Below are positions 6,672-8,504 of a stretch of 8,504 nucleotides of DNA, piece by piece. The notes beneath the pieces were generated by a model. That model saw nothing but the letters and a program-made list of their open reading frames with translations. It was not told where the DNA came from and made no database searches. Every line of letters starts with the position of its first letter. Positions within the stretch are counted from its first letter, which is position 1. The DNA comes from Halobacteriales archaeon SW_9_67_24 (GTDB lineage: Archaea > Halobacteriota > Halobacteria > Halobacteriales > Halococcaceae): the NCBI GenBank assembly GCA_003022685.1, contig PXSV01000040.1:1-8504 (forward strand), written 5' to 3'. Made by a program: the position numbers and the translations under genes.

Positions 6672-6694
6672 GGTGGAAAGCCACCAGTCATAAG
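6672..6694 (+). promoter_or_regulatory. TATA-like box with adjacent inverted repeat upstream of the cyclodeaminase-family gene
   Basis: TCATAAG (6688-6694) lies about 27-30 bases before the ATG at 6720, which suits a leaderless transcript. Immediately upstream is a perfect short inverted repeat, GGTGG (6672-6676), AAAG spacer, CCACC (6681-6685), which could be an operator in the BRE region. On the other strand the same core reads CTTATGA and could serve the divergent MFS gene. The repeat is short and may be chance. Confidence 0.35.
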
Positions 6695-6719
6695 CCGTCG
6701 CTCCACCCATACTCACCTA

Positions 6720-7697
6720 ATGACGCCGGCAACTCGGCCCGACGAGGCGCTGTTTCTCACGAGCGAGGAGTGTGCAGGACTCGCAACTCCCGCGGAGTAC
6801 GTCGCGGCGGTTCGCGAGGGCTACCGCCAGCGGGGGAACGGCGCGCCCGCGGCCCCGCGGACGACGCTCACGAACGACGATCCGCCGGGAATGCTGACGG
6901 GCTACACCGCAATCCTGCCCGAGACGGGCGCGATGGGTGGGTACACCTATGCTGCGGGGTTCGGCGACCACGACGCTCACTTCATGCTGCCGCTGTTCGA
7001 CGCCGACTCGGGCGCGCCGCTCGCGCTGCTCGACGGCGCGAGCCTCAACCCCTTCAAGACCGGCGCGGCGGGCGCGGTAGGGGTCGACGCGCTCGCGCGC
7101 GAGGACGCGACGACGCTCGCGGTCATCGGCAGCGGCGCACAGGCCCGCGGCCAGGTCCGGGCGGCGGCCACGGTCAGGGAGTTCGAGACCGTGAACGTCT
7201 ACTCGCCGACCCACGAGCACCGCGAGTCGTTCGCCGCGACGATGAACGAGCGGCTCGACCCCGCGGTGGCCGCGGTCGCCTCCAGCGCCGCCGCGGTCGA
7301 GGACGCCGACGTGGTCATCACCGCGACCGATAGTTCGGAGCCGGTCTTCGACGGCGACCTCCTCGAAGCCGGCGCGCACGTCACCGCGATGGGCCAGTAC
7401 AACCCCGCAAAGCGCGAGCTCGATACGACGACGATCCAGCGCGCGACATACGTGCCCGACCTCCGCGAGCGCGTGCTGCAGGACGCGGGTTCGTTCATCC
7501 ACGCCGAGTTGGGGGAGGTCGTCGCCGGCGAGACTCCGGGTCGGGAGAGCGAGGCGGAGATCACGGTGTTCGATTCGGGCGGGACGGGCATCGAGACCGT
7601 CGCCGCCGCCCACCTGCTCTACGAGACGGCGCGCGAGAAGGACCTCGGCACGCCGATCGAGTTCGCTCCGGCGAGCCGGGCGCTCACCGGCGAGTGA
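6720..7697 (+). CDS. Ornithine cyclodeaminase/mu-crystallin family NAD(P)-dependent dehydrogenase, possibly internally shortened
   Basis: The family includes ornithine cyclodeaminase, alanine dehydrogenase of Archaeoglobus, ketimine reductases and mu-crystallin. The 325-residue product has the characteristic core LALLDGASLN, KTGAAGAV (residues 113-120), a Rossmann motif VIGSGAQARGQ (135-145), VTAMGQYNPAKREL and the closing HAELGEVVAG, GRESEAEITVFDSGGTGIE. Several residues that bind the amino-acid substrate in known members are changed: the conserved Lys is Tyr75, Arg of RTGAA is Lys113, and the Asp of GADxPGK is Tyr227. The substrate is therefore unlikely to be ornithine. Between PDLRERVLQDAGSFI and HAELGE it is about 11-13 residues shorter than relatives, with the junction near 7500. 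The ATG at 6720 fits a leaderless start, although the frame is open upstream to 6507. It converges on the presenilin-like gene with a 35-base gap. Confidence 0.88.
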   Translation: MTPATRPDEALFLTSEECAGLATPAEYVAAVREGYRQRGNGAPAAPRTTLTNDDPPGMLTGYTAILPETGAMGGYTYAAGFGDHDAHFMLPLFDADSGAPLALLDGASLNPFKTGAAGAVGVDALAREDATTLAVIGSGAQARGQVRAAATVREFETVNVYSPTHEHRESFAATMNERLDPAVAAVASSAAAVEDADVVITATDSSEPVFDGDLLEAGAHVTAMGQYNPAKRELDTTTIQRATYVPDLRERVLQDAGSFIHAELGEVVAGETPGRESEAEITVFDSGGTGIETVAAAHLLYETAREKDLGTPIEFAPASRALTGE

Positions 7698-7732
7698 GAA
7701 ACACGCGAGAACGACAGCGGCCGCCACAGCGA

Positions 7733-8504
7733 TCAGACGTAGGGTCCGAGTCCGAGCGCGCGAACCAGGGGAATCCCGGCCACGAGCGCGCCGAGGAGGT
7801 AGCCCCCGACCGCGCCGCCATTGAGGAGCGGAAGACCGGCGTGTGCGCGGCCCTGCATGACGAACCAGAGCAGCGCCACGAGGCCACAGATCGTCCCGAT
7901 CATCGCCGTGAGCGCTGGCAGTGTGAGCGCGAACCCCTCGAACAGGGGCGGTGCGGGCGCGAACACGGCGGCGCTCGCCACCATCACGCCCGGCATCACC
8001 GCGTCACCCAAACCGACGAACAGCGCCTCGCGATCGCCGAGTCCTAGTCGCTCGACCGCGTCGTCACCGTCGTCCCCGGCCATCTCGTCGGTGGCTGCGT
8101 CGTCGCCGCCATCGGCCTCGACGGCTTGTCCATCTGGCTCCTCGGCGGTCGAGGGACTCTCGTCGAGAAACGAGTAGGAGAGCGTGAGCGGGATCACGAG
8201 GACGACCGGGAGTTTGAGATTCATCACGCCGTCGGCGAGCGCGAGCATGTGCTCGGTGCCGTAGACCGAGATGGCGTCGTAGACCGCGAGCGCGACTAGG
8301 AGCGCGATCGCGGGGAGGAGACCGAAACTGATGCCGAACAGTGCGGCCGCGCCCGCGCCCATCACGATCCCGGCGGCGTCGATGACGTACCACTCCGGAT
8401 GGGCGAGCAGGGCGAGCGCGAGCAGGCCCGCAGCGGCGAGCGCGAGCGGCGAGGTGGCGATCCCGGCGACCGACCAGCCAAGCGGTGCGGGAAGCAGCAC
8501 CGAG
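7733..8504 (-). CDS. Presenilin-type intramembrane aspartyl protease (PSH, family A22), N-terminus outside window
   Basis: These proteases cut within the membrane using two aspartates. The visible 257 residues include AVYDAISVYGTEHM, with the first catalytic Asp in the YD motif (codon 8278-8276), and GLGDAVMPGVM, with the second Asp in GxGD (codon 8005-8003). The PAL-equivalent appears as GLPLLNGG, close to the C-terminus. At least seven hydrophobic segments are visible. A loop of about 50 residues rich in Asp, Glu, Ala and Gly sits between the helix containing YD and the one containing GxGD, where presenilins have their long cytoplasmic loop. The frame is open through the window edge, and the GTG at 8500 is an internal Val codon rather than a start. 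By family resemblance roughly the first two or three helices are missing from view. The substrate is unknown. Confidence 0.9.
   Translation of the reverse strand, partial: SVLLPAPLGWSVAGIATSPLALAAAGLLALALLAHPEWYVIDAAGIVMGAGAAALFGISFGLLPAIALLVALAVYDAISVYGTEHMLALADGVMNLKLPVVLVIPLTLSYSFLDESPSTAEEPDGQAVEADGGDDAATDEMAGDDGDDAVERLGLGDREALFVGLGDAVMPGVMVASAAVFAPAPPLFEGFALTLPALTAMIGTICGLVALLWFVMQGRAHAGLPLLNGGAVGGYLLGALVAGIPLVRALGLGPYV

Overview
The window comes from a haloarchaeon (class Halobacteria). It is GC-rich, its proteins are strongly acidic, several genes have TATA-like boxes about 25-30 bases before leaderless starts, and the ribosomal protein gene order is archaeal. I cannot assign a genus from sequence alone.

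Layout. Bases 1-69 are the hydrophobic C-terminus of an unknown plus-strand gene. It converges on a four-helix membrane protein of unknown function (97-516, minus). A divergent promoter region (517-779) then drives a translation cluster on the plus strand: rpl7ae (780-1052), rps28e (1057-1278), rpl24e (1278-1922) and ndk (1999-2481). A separate, probably leaderless promoter starts a secreted or anchored penicillin-acylase-family Ntn hydrolase (2566-4944). A small membrane protein (4941-5279) overlaps it. On the minus strand is an MFS transporter (5304-6568) whose reading frame is broken in the first membrane helix. Divergent from it is an ornithine cyclodeaminase/mu-crystallin-family dehydrogenase (6720-7697). 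This converges on a presenilin-type intramembrane aspartyl protease (7733 to the window edge, minus, 5' end missing).

What stands out. The most notable signal is the L7Ae gene. It is in frame from start to stop, but about 30 codons are absent, and these are the codons that in other archaea encode the kink-turn RNA-binding core (KKGTNETTK-type motif). L7Ae is normally essential to the ribosome, box C/D and H/ACA RNPs and RNase P, so this is either a consensus error or a very unusual protein. Two other genes also look internally shortened against their families: the MFS gene (frameshifting, in helix 1) and the cyclodeaminase-family gene (in frame, about 11-13 residues). Three such lesions in 8.5 kb suggest a common cause. 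L24e carries an acidic disordered tail of about 160 residues, far longer than the short tail of the Haloarcula marismortui protein I recall. I found no CRISPR array, tRNA, rRNA, insertion sequence or defence system.
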